This document shows positions 1 to 13,044 of a DNA stretch of 64,000 bases, one piece after another (position 1 is the first letter of the stretch; every line of letters begins with the position of its first letter). The stretch is from Diadema setosum (Eukaryota; Echinodermata; Echinoidea; Diadematoida; Diadematidae): positions 32,106,866-32,170,865 of the forward strand of contig NC_092685.1 in assembly GCF_964275005.1 (NCBI RefSeq), written 5' to 3'. The translations under genes and the position numbers were made by a program. The notes below the pieces were generated by a model. It was not told the origin of the DNA, did not search any database, and saw nothing but the letters and a program-made list of their open reading frames with translations.

Positions 1-2394
1 TGCCACTGAATCACTTTTAATGGATTATCTCTGTATCTTCGAGACCGTCCCTACTTGTAGTTGCCCCCAGACTGTGTCACATCTCATCCTACAAATATGA
101 GACAATACAAACAGTGGCATTTTTGTTGTTCCTTTTTTTTTGGGGGGGGGGAGGAGGAGGAGGAGAAAACTGTTGTTTTAATTGCGTATGTACAAGGAAG
201 ACACCCCCTCCCCATAAAGTATTGATTTCTGTACCCTATAAGTGAATCACTGTGTGCATTTTATTACAAGGCTATTTAGCCTAAGTCCTCTTAGGGGATT
301 GGAATTCTTTCTTCTTGTGCCATATCAGTGCCTGGAAGACATGCATCCTATCTGCAGGGTTCTACTCTTCACATAACATGGTTATGCAATTAAAGACTAA
401 GTAAACAAGTGCAGTGCTTTATACATAATATGCCTGTGCCATTGCGGCAATGTTACTGTCCTTTAACCCAAATGTGCATTTTTTTTTTGTCCCTCAAAAT
501 ACAAACTTAAAAAGCTGCTAACAATTATGAGAAATATGATATTACAGGGCTCATGACATATGTGCTTTTGCTATAGAAAATCGGCTGTATATTAACCTAC
601 TTCTCAGAATGAATCACTGTTGTAAGAAGTTTAATGGCTGGAATCTTGCAGCCTTTAATAGTATGACAAAGTTTTTGTGAATGTTGCGTCAAAATGTTTT
701 TGAAGTAATAATTATGTCAAGCCTTAATGTGCTGAGTAATTCTTCAGTCAGTGCCAAGATAGCCCTACAGTGCCATATCTGTATGGAGACTCGAGGGGCA
801 ACTAAAATTGGTCGATGGCTCCGGCAAAAGACTACTGGTCCTTACTGGGGGAAAACAAGAAAAGAACTTGATTGCAGTGGACCACCTAAACCATGTAAGC
901 AGCCATGAGTCCAAGTCAGTCTGCTGAAACAAATAAGCATTTACAGTGACTGTATGCTAACTGAAGAAATATGAGTGGAGAAACTAGTGCATATGAATAA
1001 AACAAATGCAACAAATGCAACACTCAGTCAGAGGGGACTAAATGTGACTGTGCCTCAACACACACCCATGCATTCAGTTTGATTTCTTGGAGACCGTGTG
1101 ACGGCCACAAGGAATGATGTACAAATAATATCAACATCTGCTGGTCAAGACAGGGCGGGGCATTTGAAGGGCTTTATGGAAAGTTGTCCAGAAATTGGGA
1201 TGCATTTCATATTCATGTGTAGAGTGCCCTCGGGAGGACAAAGTAGAGATATCCTTGATGACTCAGTTATTTGTGCAGTTTTTACAGTGATTCTCTTTTC
1301 TTCCTTCTGTGGAGAGTTATATCTGTAGTCAGCCAACTTGTTGAGACTAACTTTGATATCAACTTCTCAACTGGTTGGTTGACCTTCAATGTATATTACA
1401 ATTTCTAAGAGGGATCATTGACACTTGAACAGGGTAAAAGTTCCATGCACTTTAAAGGGGACAAAAATGTCCCCTAATGTTCAATTTGAACCTTGGGGAG
1501 GGCCACCTTTCCAAGTATTTAGAATATCTGAAATTATTAGTCACAGTTTTAAATGGATACCACACTATATTTTGTGATCTTTTGGGGGTGTGTGTGTGTG
1601 CACAGTTGTTTCTCATTCATGGTGCATCTTTGTGCTTTGTCCTTTATATGTTTGTTTTGTTTGATGAAGGTAATCTTGGGAGTGATATTGGATACATGAG
1701 TTTCGAGGGACAACATCTAGGTGTAAGTCAAGAATTATGCACCTCTGTGTTGATCTAAAGACAATGCCTTGGCTGGAATCCCTCTTGATAGTCAGCAATC
1801 TCATGGTCATTGGTGGTATTCAGATTTCATGGAAATGTATTTTGATATTCTATCTAGGAAATATTTAATCATATCAGAATTTCCACGTCTTCCAACTTTT
1901 CTACCTATGCGTAGATCATCTGACTTTGTTGATTTTGAAATTGATATGTCTGGTAATTCTCTATGGTGCGTTGGAATTGATACTTAACTGGTGGGTCACA
2001 AGTGCAAGTCTCTCATGGAACCTTCTCTTGTCTGTCTTAGTGTAAGGATGAATTCCACTTTGCCTTGTGCAGAGACAAAGTATCAAATAGGATAACTGAA
2101 AACTACTACAACAACTACAAGCAAACTTGGACTGGAATAAGGAAAGTGTGCAATTGAAGCAAGTGATGTTACAGTAGTGATGCAGAGTGCACGTGGAGTG
2201 CATGTAATCCTTATTGCATGAACAGGCTCAGATGGATAGATAGCAAATGTCCAATGTTGAATGCCAGCTGCTGCAGGAATTCCCTGCATGACGTGCAGTT
2301 TCTGCAGCCATGTTGTTGCATAAGTCTTTTGCGTGCAATTAGTTGCATGAGAAAGACTGAGAAGAGAGAACTGACAAACATGAAGAGATACCTT
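1..2394. other. Left-edge sequence without recognisable gene
   Basis: AT-rich, with short G and GGA runs near 145-170. Open frames are short and lack splice signals or familiar protein sequence. It could be an intergenic region or the long 3' UTR of a gene off the left edge; the sequence does not decide. Confidence 0.5.
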
Positions 2395-3061
2395 GTATGG
2401 TTGAGGGGTCTAGATGTCGCGCACGAAAATTTGTGATGCTCTTATAATAGAAATTATTCCACAATCGTATCTGAATTTCTCAATAAATATCACGAAAATG
2501 CAGAAAAATCACCTCCCAGAATCTCCTGATGATACGATGACGGAGTAGTGCGCTGTCGCCGTTTGTATGTCGGACTTTTTTTTTATGCGTTCACCTTCTC
2601 GGGGTATGTAAAGGTCGCACAGCTGCCCTATGTAGTTTCATGCGTGAAAGTGTCTGCCCCTCTGCGGCTGTAACGTGCTTCGGCTTTCGTAGAATATTAT
2701 AAACGATCGATCGAACAAATTACGAATTCTATCGGCTACGAATGAGACAAGCAAGACGACACGTCTAGGCTACAACATCCTTAAAACAGATTTTAAGCAA
2801 AGTTAGGTAAATTACAAGGTAAAAAAATGGAAATTTAGTGAAAAATTTGTTCGAAAAATTGGAAATTTAGTGAAAAATTTGTTCGAAATCAAAATTTCTT
2901 ACCTGCTTCCTTCTCATGGTTAGCGGTTGTCAGGTATGTTTATTCCATGGGCGTATCGGCAAATTTTGCGCTTAGTCCTACGCGTAATATCGCTTGCTAT
3001 ACGCAGTTTCGCTATGCGCGACCATTAAGTCCCTGCGCGAGATCTAGTACCCTTACTATAC
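2395..3061 (+). repeat. 660-bp dispersed repeat, copy A
   Basis: Matches 38697-39353 in the same orientation almost base for base, both starting GTATGGTTGAGGGG and ending CCCTTACTATAC. It is unusually CpG-rich for this window. Copy A has an extra tandem duplication of about 30 bp (about 2827-2886) that copy B lacks. No long open frame; a non-autonomous mobile element is likely. Confidence 0.9.
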
Positions 3062-4376
3062 TTCGGGAACCGTCTGCCATGCTTCAGTGGCAGTCAATTG
3101 CAACGTTTAAGCAAATACAGGTAATTGTGTAGTACATGATAAAGCCTTCTTTAAATCTTTACAAAAGGAGTGACAGATGACAATGTGACTAATATGATAT
3201 TTGATTGTAACTCTTACACGAGAAATAAGCTATTCATCAATGCACTGATTTGAATCCAATGTTCGGGCCTATGGAATCACATTCTAGGTTTTAAATTGTC
3301 AGTAGTTAGGGTTACATGTATTAAATGAAAACTTTTCTTTTTTAGATACTAAGAATCTTTTAAAAAATTTACTGTTGTGAGATGTGTTGATGCAATGCAT
3401 TGTTTGGGCTTCACCTCAATTTGAGATGATTGATATTGGTCAGTCACTATTGTGTGCTTTAGCAATCTCTTGCTAGTGGGAGTGGCAATTTTAGAGTCAA
3501 TACTAGAATCAACTTTACATACACTTTGTAACTTTCATGACACTGTAAATATATTTTGAACTTACATTCGTCCGAAATCCATGACTCCTTGAAATAGAAT
3601 ATCAGGCATGGGATTATTGTTCGTACACTACTTGCTGCTATTTTTTTTTTTTCAATTAAGGGGTTAGAAATTGTTTCTTTTGTGAAGAAGAAATCTTTCT
3701 TTGCACTGTATTTCTTCTTTTTGTGTGGTGTATTGCATCAGTGCATTGACCGTATTTACTGACATGTCCACTAATTGTTTCATGATGATTTTCTGTTTTT
3801 GCTGCTGTTGTGTTTACGCCATAGTCAACAATGACCTAGTATCGTTAGTGTTGCTTGAATCACTGATACCATCTCTGAAAATCATGTTGTGTTGCCTGTA
3901 GCTTTATGTGCATGTGTTGGCGAGAAGTTTCTGGGGAGAACACAGCAATGCCCCTCTTTACAGCGTACATTAGATGTCAACCACATGAATCTATATGTAG
4001 CCTCAGTACCTATGACTATTGGTGGATATTGTGTATGCCTCAAACATGAAGTACTAGAAAACTGCTTCAAAATGTGGCAAGGTCTAAGATGCTTCATTAA
4101 ACTTAACAATTTTGACAACTTTCTGTTATGACTTTCTGTTATATGGGCATTGTCCTCGGAAAGAATAGTTGAAGTTGTTAGATGCAGAACGCTAAAAGAA
4201 ACCCAAACATGATACTATGACTGTAAATGGGATGATCCTTAATGAGAGGTATGATTTTGGAAGTGTAAATGTAATTTCATGAAATCCTTCTTGTACCATC
4301 ATGCATTGGTAGCCGACCCTGCACAATGTCATGGATGCATCACCCTTCATTGGTTTTGTTCAAGTTTACACACATT

Positions 4377-4407
<31 letters not shown>

Positions 4408-6827
4408 TTTTTATGAAGTTATAGCTATTGATGGATCTCATTTCAAAGCCATGTAGACTGATGATTACCCAAATATGCTTGATTTACAAGAAAAGGGAAT
4501 GTGTTTATTTATTGAGACATATGACATGCTTGTTTTGCTTGTTTGTTTTTTGTCCATTTCCAATGGAGAGACATCCTCCATGATGCATATTTGTCAACTT
4601 GTGAAGATGGCAAAATCATTTCATTGAATTTAATCAGAACAGAAAGAAAAAAAATTCTTCAAGTCTGTCTAATTTGCTCAGTTTACAGTTTCTCGCAATA
4701 TTCTGTGTTCATTCAATCAACATAATTTTCTGAGAACGATGCCCCTGAGAAGTAGCCCTGTCTTGTGACAAATGAATGCTGAAAATATCCAAATTTTATG
4801 TTTTCTTGTGTACTGAGGCGAGTTATGCATATGTGGCTGTTATGGCCTGCTGAAAAGTGCAATAAATGGAACCACATGCCTGTAAAGGTGATTGTGTTCT
4901 GCTAAGACTTAGAGTGGAATAAGACTTGTGGAATCTGATACGTGTCTGTTTGAAATCCTGTGTAGTTCAATCAAGAGCTAGTTTGATTTTATCATCATCA
5001 TCTTGCCATGACCAAGGGAGAAAAAGCAATTATGGAGCTGGTATCGTAGGTGCTTTTTATTTTTGTCAGAATAATGTTCCTGTTGCTTTCTTAGACCTTT
5101 TTTTTTTTTTTTTTTTTTAAATTGAAATAATCATCTTTGAGAACTGCAATACCACTATCTCTCGGTTCTTGAGCCTCTTGGCTTGTTAATTATTTGGAGT
5201 AGAGGCTTTTCTCTCATCAGATATTCATTTGGGAGTATCAGCCATTGGTTTGTCATGCCTTGAAACAATTAGAAGCAAAGTTGAAAGAGGTCCCCTTATC
5301 TCTTAATTGCTTATTGTTGTGTTTGATTGTTGTATTATTATTCTGTGCATTGCATCATTGTATATGACGAAGGTAATGTTTGATAAAACAACCAAGAAGG
5401 TCCGTTACTTCAAACAAGAGATTGATATTCAAGGTGATCCTACTGAAATTTGTCCTAAAATTTGACTTATTTATAGAAGAGCACCAAGGTGCAGTTTAGT
5501 GTGTTCCTACAGACTTTGAAGGGTCTCCCTGCTGTAGAAAAATCATACATTTTGTGTAAATAGTGTGAATTTAAACTATTACATTTCTATTTTTCATTAT
5601 GTGCAAATCATGTGTGGATGCAAAGCACAGTTTTTGCATCGTACGAGTTGAATTTGTTGGTCCTACACGTGTATGTGAAATAATCTTCTGGAATTGATAC
5701 TCGGGCAACACACACTAGATACAGTGTGTATGTGTGTTCTTGGTAGTGGCATGATAATGTCACTACATGTAGGTGCACCTTTGATCAGAATGTACCAGTT
5801 ACTCATCTCATTCAGGTTTGTGATCATGTTACATTTGCTTGGAAGGGACATTGCTGGCGTTTGGATTGTAGATGGCAACATGTGGCTTGAAAATAAGCTC
5901 TCTTTCCCGTCTCTTGGAAAAAAAAAAAAATCTCATGAAGAGATGCTATAGGAGAGAAAGAAAAATGAGAAAGGAGAATGTGTTTTCTCTTGAAAAAAAA
6001 GATGATAAGATAGAACACCTTCTTCCTTTAAAGACTATTTGTGGTTGGATAGCCAATGACCTCATTCACCTCTCAGCTATTACTCCTCCCAGTACACATT
6101 ATACCTTGTATCTTCCCATGATTAAAAATTGATACACGACTGTATATCAGTTCCCTATCACCTAACCTTTTCTCTGAATAAGAGTTATGTCAGCTACTAT
6201 AGACCCAAATGCATATTTCTGTGGTAACCGTACTGGATGCGCCCATGTATATAGTTTCGGCAGTGAACTTAATATTGGCAGAATGTAGAGCATAAGCTCT
6301 CTTCTGTGTTGTCTTGCCAGGTAGGCATCCATGTTACAGTGTGTGTGTGTGTGTGTACACATAGGCAAAAGAAGAAAAATACCAAGTATAACTGAATTAA
6401 AAAACATTTATGTGATTGTCGTACACTGCACCTCTGGCAAGGAATCCTTTCTGAAGAAATTATGTCACGTAAGTCAGGTGTCGTAGAGGATTAACACATG
6501 TACGGTGTATTGATTTTTATGTCGCTGCAAAATGTTGATTCTTTCCAAGTTGTACTTAACATGTGAGCAAGCTGAGAAATGCCAGTGGGATGATGCAAGT
6601 ATTTTTTCACCTTTTTAAAGAATAGTTTGGTGCAAAGGGGTCTCATCTGTAGCAGTGATGAAATATTTTCAGCCAGTGATGAATAAAGATAGGAAGGAAA
6701 CATTTTTCTAGAAACTTCTGACGATGTTAAAGCAATTGCTTTGTGTCTGTGTTTCATTACCATTGTTTCGAGCTCGGTAACCAACAGTACTACGTCCCAA
6801 TGTTATCAAACAGAATGAGCACAGCTT

Positions 6828-6863
<36 letters not shown>

Positions 6864-6990
6864 TTTCTCTCTCTGTTTAATGACAATACACTTGTCTTCT
6901 CCCAGCTGCCATAATGCTATTCAATCACTCATGAAGACTTTGTGTGAAGAAAAAAAAAAAAAAATTATGGTCGTACACTTTTTGAAAAGT
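3062..6990. other. Gene-free stretch with simple repeats
   Basis: Nothing protein-like was seen on either strand. It holds a TC run (about 4377-4403), a poly-T run (about 5098-5118) and GT runs (about 6341-6357 and 6830-6862). Confidence 0.5.
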
Positions 6991-7378
6991 TTAAAGGGAT
7001 CTTACAGTTTTGGTTGAGACCTAATTTCAGGTTTCTAACATTTTTTGGTGAAACAATGAGAAACCTCTTATGAAATATGAAAGAGCATGTAATTCTATGA
7101 GGAATTCAATGTTTATTTGATGAAAATTGGTTTGGAAATGGCCGAGATATCCAAAAAAGAGAGATTCTAATAAAGTGTGGGACCCACACTTTATTACGAT
7201 CGCTTTGTTTTAGTATGTTTTTGGATGTTTCAGTCATTCCAAACCCGATTTTCATCAAATAAACTTTGAATTCCTCTTAAAATGGTATGCTCTGTACTAT
7301 ATCATGTGTTTTCTTGGTATCTCACAAAAAGTTAAAAGCCCAATTCTCATCTCCACCAATACTGTATCATCCCTTTAA
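6991..7378. mobile_element. TTAA-ended inverted-repeat element (388 bp)
   Basis: Ends TTAAAGGGAT and its complement ATCCCTTTAA. The arms are diverged but alignable across the whole element (for example TTTGATGAAAATTGG against its counterpart). The exact centre is a 27-bp palindrome of AATAAAGTGTGGG, A and its complement (7169-7195). No coding capacity; MITE-like. Confidence 0.75.
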
Positions 7379-9337
7379 GATATGTTTTCACTTTTTTAAA
7401 TGCTACACGTATACTATGAACTATCTGATTAACTAGGAAACATTTACAGTGTAAATATCAATACAGTGGAGCATAACTTTGCAAATGGGAAAATGTGAAA
7501 GTACTGGTAGTGATAAAATAATGAACAGTACTGTATGTGAGAAAATGAAGGCGGCCATGGCAGAGGATCATGACAGTCACTTAATGGCCTTAGGGTTAAT
7601 GGACATTGCTGGACATTACTGGACCTTCAGTCTTTATCCTTGACATTCTCTTGGGCATCAGTATCGTTACGAAACCACAGCAATGACATCTCAGCAATTA
7701 TGGCGCTCACATGCTGATATTTCCATACAACAGAAAACCCATATGCTCTCCTCACATACAAAAGAAAAAACAAAACAAAACACACGCACACATAAACTAA
7801 CATCGTTTATCCTATACTTGCCCTTAATTAATTGTGCTCATGGAGTTGCATGGCAGGTGACAAAATGCTTTTCTTCTTGTGCAAGGTCATCTTATCATCT
7901 TCTCTTTCCTTTTAAATCACAAGCAGTAGTATTCAAGGATCAAAAAGTTGAGTGAGCATGAATTTTGGCTCCCCTACAAGTAAGTAGGAATGTTATGGGG
8001 CCATTCTCAATGCACTGTTCGTGTGTAGAGTCATGCAGCAATAACAAAAAAAGAAGAAGACATAAACATCAACAGAGTGCGATAAAAATCAAACCCAGCA
8101 ACAATGAAGGCACAGATGTAATCCATGTCCTTTAAATCTTTGCTGAGGGTTGCTTTTATATTTATACAATATATTCTTACATATGGAGATAACTGTATTC
8201 ACAGTAAATGGTATGATAAAGGATATTTACACAGAGAGTGAAAAAAAAATCCCAACTTACATATGTACATGACATAAGAAATACATTATTAAGTCTTGAA
8301 AGATTGCATATAGGTGTTGAATGTTCTTTGAAGTGGACGGATATATCAGAATACTCAAGAAGAAGAGTAAACTTCAGGAATTCTCATATTCATGTTGGTG
8401 TATGAATGATGCATGCAATTACTAGTTATCTCATTATTATACTTGATGCTATAGGTAACTGAGAAGCAATGGGAATTATTGCCATGGACTTTTTCTATAC
8501 CTCATGCCTCTCTGATTCTAAGCCCAACATCAAAAATTTTCAGGACAAATGCTAACACTTCAGACAGGCACACTAAAGGGGGAAAACTTCACACACAGAG
8601 GATTGTTTCATTATGAAAAGTGATTAAGTGTAAATGCATGAAATGTCTGGTAGTGTGAGCTAAGTGTCTGTACACCACAACACAAGAACCTGGTTGTATA
8701 TCGCTGAGTTTGGCTCCAATAAATTGGAATGAATAAAGTCCCAGTACTTTGGTGTCCTATTTCATAGACAGCAATCGTAAAAATACATTCATTGAAGTTC
8801 CTAGGGCAGAAGCAACAAGACACGCAGTCAGTTTGAGCATTCAAGTTGTTGCCGTCAATGGTAACTGCAATCATTGTCACTATCAATGATGGCAAATGTC
8901 TTTTCTAAAATGTAAACACAGGTGCAGATACAGTTCCTGGTTTCAATATACTACCCCACAAGGGAAACTGATTATCTTCACCCATCACTTGATACATGTA
9001 TATTCTAGAGAAAGCCTTGTCCTCCCTTGCAACAAGCATATGAAATGACTATCCCATGATGGTTTGTTTGCAACATCACAAAATGCAACTACAGTAATGG
9101 TCTCTTTGCTGGGGGTGTGGTAACCTTATTTCAATATGAATACAGGTGATGGAACTTGGTGAGAAAGTGACTTCCTAGACAGAAATTGTCATAACATCCA
9201 CAAGGCAAAGCTGTATGACAAGTTGCAGTATACAAGTGACCATATGGTTATTCATGAGCACATTCTACAGTTTTGACAGTAAGCATTCTTTAATTCTTGT
9301 CATAGATGCCTGTCTTGCCTCAATAGCCAGTCAACAT
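7379..9337. other. Gene-free stretch downstream of CFAP70
   Basis: AT-rich sequence past the CFAP70 polyadenylation signal. No exon, RNA gene or inverted-repeat element recognised. Confidence 0.5.
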
Positions 9338-9343
9338 TTTATT
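9338..9343 (-). terminator. CFAP70 polyadenylation signal (AATAAA)
   Basis: Canonical AATAAA on the minus strand 33 bases past the stop codon. Use of this site would give a very short 3' UTR. No other signal is as close. Confidence 0.55.
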
Positions 9344-9375
9344 TGTCCACGATTCAAGTCTGCAAACAGCGCCCT

Positions 9376-12300
9376 CTAGAACTGAGGATTGCCAAATCCG
9401 ACCTCCTCCTGCACCGCATGCACCTCTCCGAGGAGGTCCTCGTCACAGAGTCCAACCTTGAGGGCATACTTGTAGGCCTGCTCAGCCTCTTGCTGGCGTC
9501 CAGTCCGCAGGCACACCAGGGAGAGGTAGCCCCAGACCTCGGGGTCGCTGTTGTTTAAGATGTTTGCCTCACAGAGGGCGTCCTCTGCTTCGGAGAGCTC
9601 ACCCAGCTGTACGGACAGCAAAGTTGGAAACATGATTGGTATAACAGATAAACTTCTTATACAAAAACAAAAGGATAAACCTAGTATGCTCCATTGCATT
9701 TAACAGAGAACTGCCAAAGTGTTTCCTTGTAGCTTTGCTGGTTTTCAAGTAAGAGTTTCGGTTACTTCAGGAAATGAGCATGACAGTAAGCAAACATTAC
9801 TCATTGTTTCCTTCATGTCATTACAACAAAGTAAACAGATATATAGTGTCCTATTAAAGACTCTGACAAATGCTTGATGGCAATTGTCTACTAGATTAAT
9901 TCTAAGTCAACTTGAGAGGCATGGTAAGAACATCACAACTGTTTTTCTATGGCATGCTATTTGAGAAGTGTGCCCTGGTATCATTTCAAGTAGGTTTTTT
10001 TCCTATCATGCCTGTTATCACTCGCAAGGTATAGTTCAAGTTATTCAAGACAATGCTTTCACAGGAATTTGACGGCACTTTCACATGTACTATAGTACTA
10101 CATTGTTAAAGTGTGCTCATACCAAAAGCAGAAAAATTGTCATCACATTGCAATGAATAATTAAAAAAAAAAAAAAAAAAGATATTTGAGGATAAATTGA
10201 CCCAAGAACTGGACCATAAAATTCTGTTGGACTCACTGGTCATTCCAGTCGGGAAAAAAAAAAAGGTGGGAATTACAAGATAATGGCAAAGGAAGTAATT
10301 TTCATAAATTTCAAGTGCAGTCTTTACTTTTAAGGAGCTTGTTGGAAAGAACGACACACAAATAATACATCTAGAGACTTAACCCATTGAGGACGAGTCC
10401 TGAGTATACTCGGGCAAGTATTTATGAGAAATACGTGTTGTAGCAAAATCAGCCCATCCTCAACGAGTTAAGATCCTCTATTCCCATGGATCCCTTGATT
10501 TCCATTACTGATGCTTGTATAAATCACACCAAATCCAACCCAAACAGCACAATCCCTGCTGCCACAAATCATTAGTGTCAGCCTCTTCTCACCAGACAAC
10601 AGGATTGTCAAGATGAGGCAACCATCTCTGGCCTTGTTACCTGGGTAGGACAGACTCTGAGAGGGGGTTTACTCACCCGATAGCAAGCTATTCCAACGCC
10701 GAGCCAAGATATGCAGGATGGGGAGTTCTTGCATGCCAAGAGGAATGTTGTCTTTGCTTGCTCGTACTACAAAGATATGATACATATACAGTAATCAACA
10801 AAAAAGAAGAAATTGATAATTACTAAGAAAACTGTTCTTGCAATTTAATTATCTGAGCAGTGAAGCACCTTACATCAGTCAGATAATTGTTCCAAGGACT
10901 AATTTCTATGATGTACACATAACTGTAGCATAAAAAAAGTGATAAATTGAAGGCATGCACATTATGAAATGACTTTGTCAAAAATAGAATGAATGCTATA
11001 TTTTGAAACAAAATCATGTTTGATTGTCGCTGCACAAACTGAAGTTTAGGTCTCCTCTGTTTCCCTTGAAATTGGAGTTGGCCAGCATATTGTTCTCTGC
11101 TTTGAAACTTCTCTTTATTCAACAAGAACTGATGTCATAACTGCAATGTCCATTGCTATTGTAACCTGAAAAAAATAACTCTTAAAACACAATGGCTTGC
11201 AGCAAAGAAAACAAAAACAAATAAAAACCAACTAGAAGATGAATAGCACATCATTAGGAGCTCATATCAAACTAGAGAAGCACGCTGACAGCACAGACCT
11301 CCGCCAAGCAGCTCGTTTCAACCACTGATCTTGTTCTTTCATAGAGATCAATGATTTCCACCAATACGTATGCATGCTGAAAATCGCCCGATTTCCCAAT
11401 ATAGAAGCCTTTTGTTATGTCAACTTTCAGCTGCATGGTGTGCCTCGCCCTAGCAGAAACTAGAGCATGCACTTTAGTGCACATATGCAAACCTCAAAAA
11501 ATGCACAGCTTGAATTCCCCAAGTTCATTGACCCTACCTGCCAAGATATCGAAAATCCTTCATAAAATCCATAAAAATTTCCGGATCACTACCAAAATCT
11601 AATCATCTGTTTCTTGAGTCATTCTCAAACTTTCCTGCAAGTTTCATCCAAATCAATTCAGAACTTTTTGAGTTATTCTGCACACGGACAAACCAACCAA
11701 CCAACCAACAAACAAACAAACAAATAAACCAACGGTAATGAAAACATAACCTCCTCCCTTGGCGGAAGTAATTAATCGGCATATTATGACATGTATGTAA
11801 ACATATAAGCTGTGACAAAACATTTCAGACTATGATGCTAACCTGTCCATCCTGGAGGTAGATGGATGCCAGTCTGAGGTAAATTGCATGCATCTCTCGG
11901 GCGTCGGCCACAAATGACAGCGTCCTCTCATAGCAGTCCTTAGCCTCCTCACAGTTGCCCTGGAGATAGCGCAGATGGCCCATGATAGACCAGGCATCTG
12001 GGTCCTGCACACAGATGGAAGATGGAGAGTTTGAGAACCAACTTTATATCCACTTGAATATGTGTGCACAGAAATCTCATTTCTACATTGTATCACAAAT
12101 CTCTGGGTTCTGAGAATAGGGGGGGGGGGGGGGGGGGAATCACCATTACTAGCCTTACAGGAATAAACAGTATACACTTCTTGTTAATGACTTCATTGAA
12201 AATAATATTTTGTCACTCTCGTGAACTTGATGACTCTTCACGTACTTATGTTTGCAATTGCTAGCTCTATTACAAAATAATACTGCTTGATAACACATTC

Positions 12301-13044
12301 CCTACACTTCAATCTAATTCAAATAATCCAATGGTTGCAATGTATGCTCTGTACTGTTATCAGCATGATCATATACTATAATATATGCCATATATTTAGC
12401 GAGTCTATATTTTCTGGGCCTTCCCAACGATTTCACGATCATGGAGCACATTACTGAATGGAGAAATGTACGCATGCAGGTGACATTCATGTCGGGATCA
12501 GAGTCAATATTTTCGTGTGTCTTTAAATTTGCGAATAGCACCCGACTCGTGAAAGTTACAAAAATAAAAGCCTAGCGAAATATTTGGTGTATATGTAGTA
12601 CATGACAGCTATGTCTTTCCAACATTCTTTTCATTTGTTTGTTTGTTTATTCATTTATTTTCCATTTAACATTAAAAAAATACACAGAAAACTTAAATCA
12701 TACATAAAGAATCAAAGATTACAAAATGGATGGATTGCCCATTTCAGATTCATTATTAGAATGATACTGTTCTTCCATGGGTTCCATGGGGACCAATGCA
12801 CATAAATATCTTTACACATTGTGATGAAAAATATTACCAGATCTTTGGACTGGAAAAAAAAAACACACAAAAAGGCAATGTGTCATCTCACCTGATAGTT
12901 CAGGACCAAGGCTTGGTTGAGGCTCTCATTGGCCTCATTCAGTTCCTTCTTCTGAAGCTTGAGTCTGGCCAGGGCCACATGGTAGGCAGAGGTGGGTCCA
13001 CCTCTTGGGTCCAGGAGCTCATGGGAGAGGGCTCGCTCACAAAA
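9376..13044 (-). CDS. CFAP70: CFAP70 exons 22-25: C-terminal TPR array and stop
   Basis: Residues 944-1154. Exon 22 carries [20 protein letters not shown], exon 23 [20 protein letters not shown] and [17 protein letters not shown], exon 24 [18 protein letters not shown], and exon 25 [37 protein letters not shown] and [13 protein letters not shown]. This is a run of TPR helices with intron positions at repeat boundaries; every intron in the block is phase 0. The protein ends GFGNPQF then TAG at 9378-9376. Confidence 0.92.

Noticed and set aside
681..908. 75-codon frame near the left edge
   Set aside because: No familiar sequence or splice signals; not enough to call a gene.
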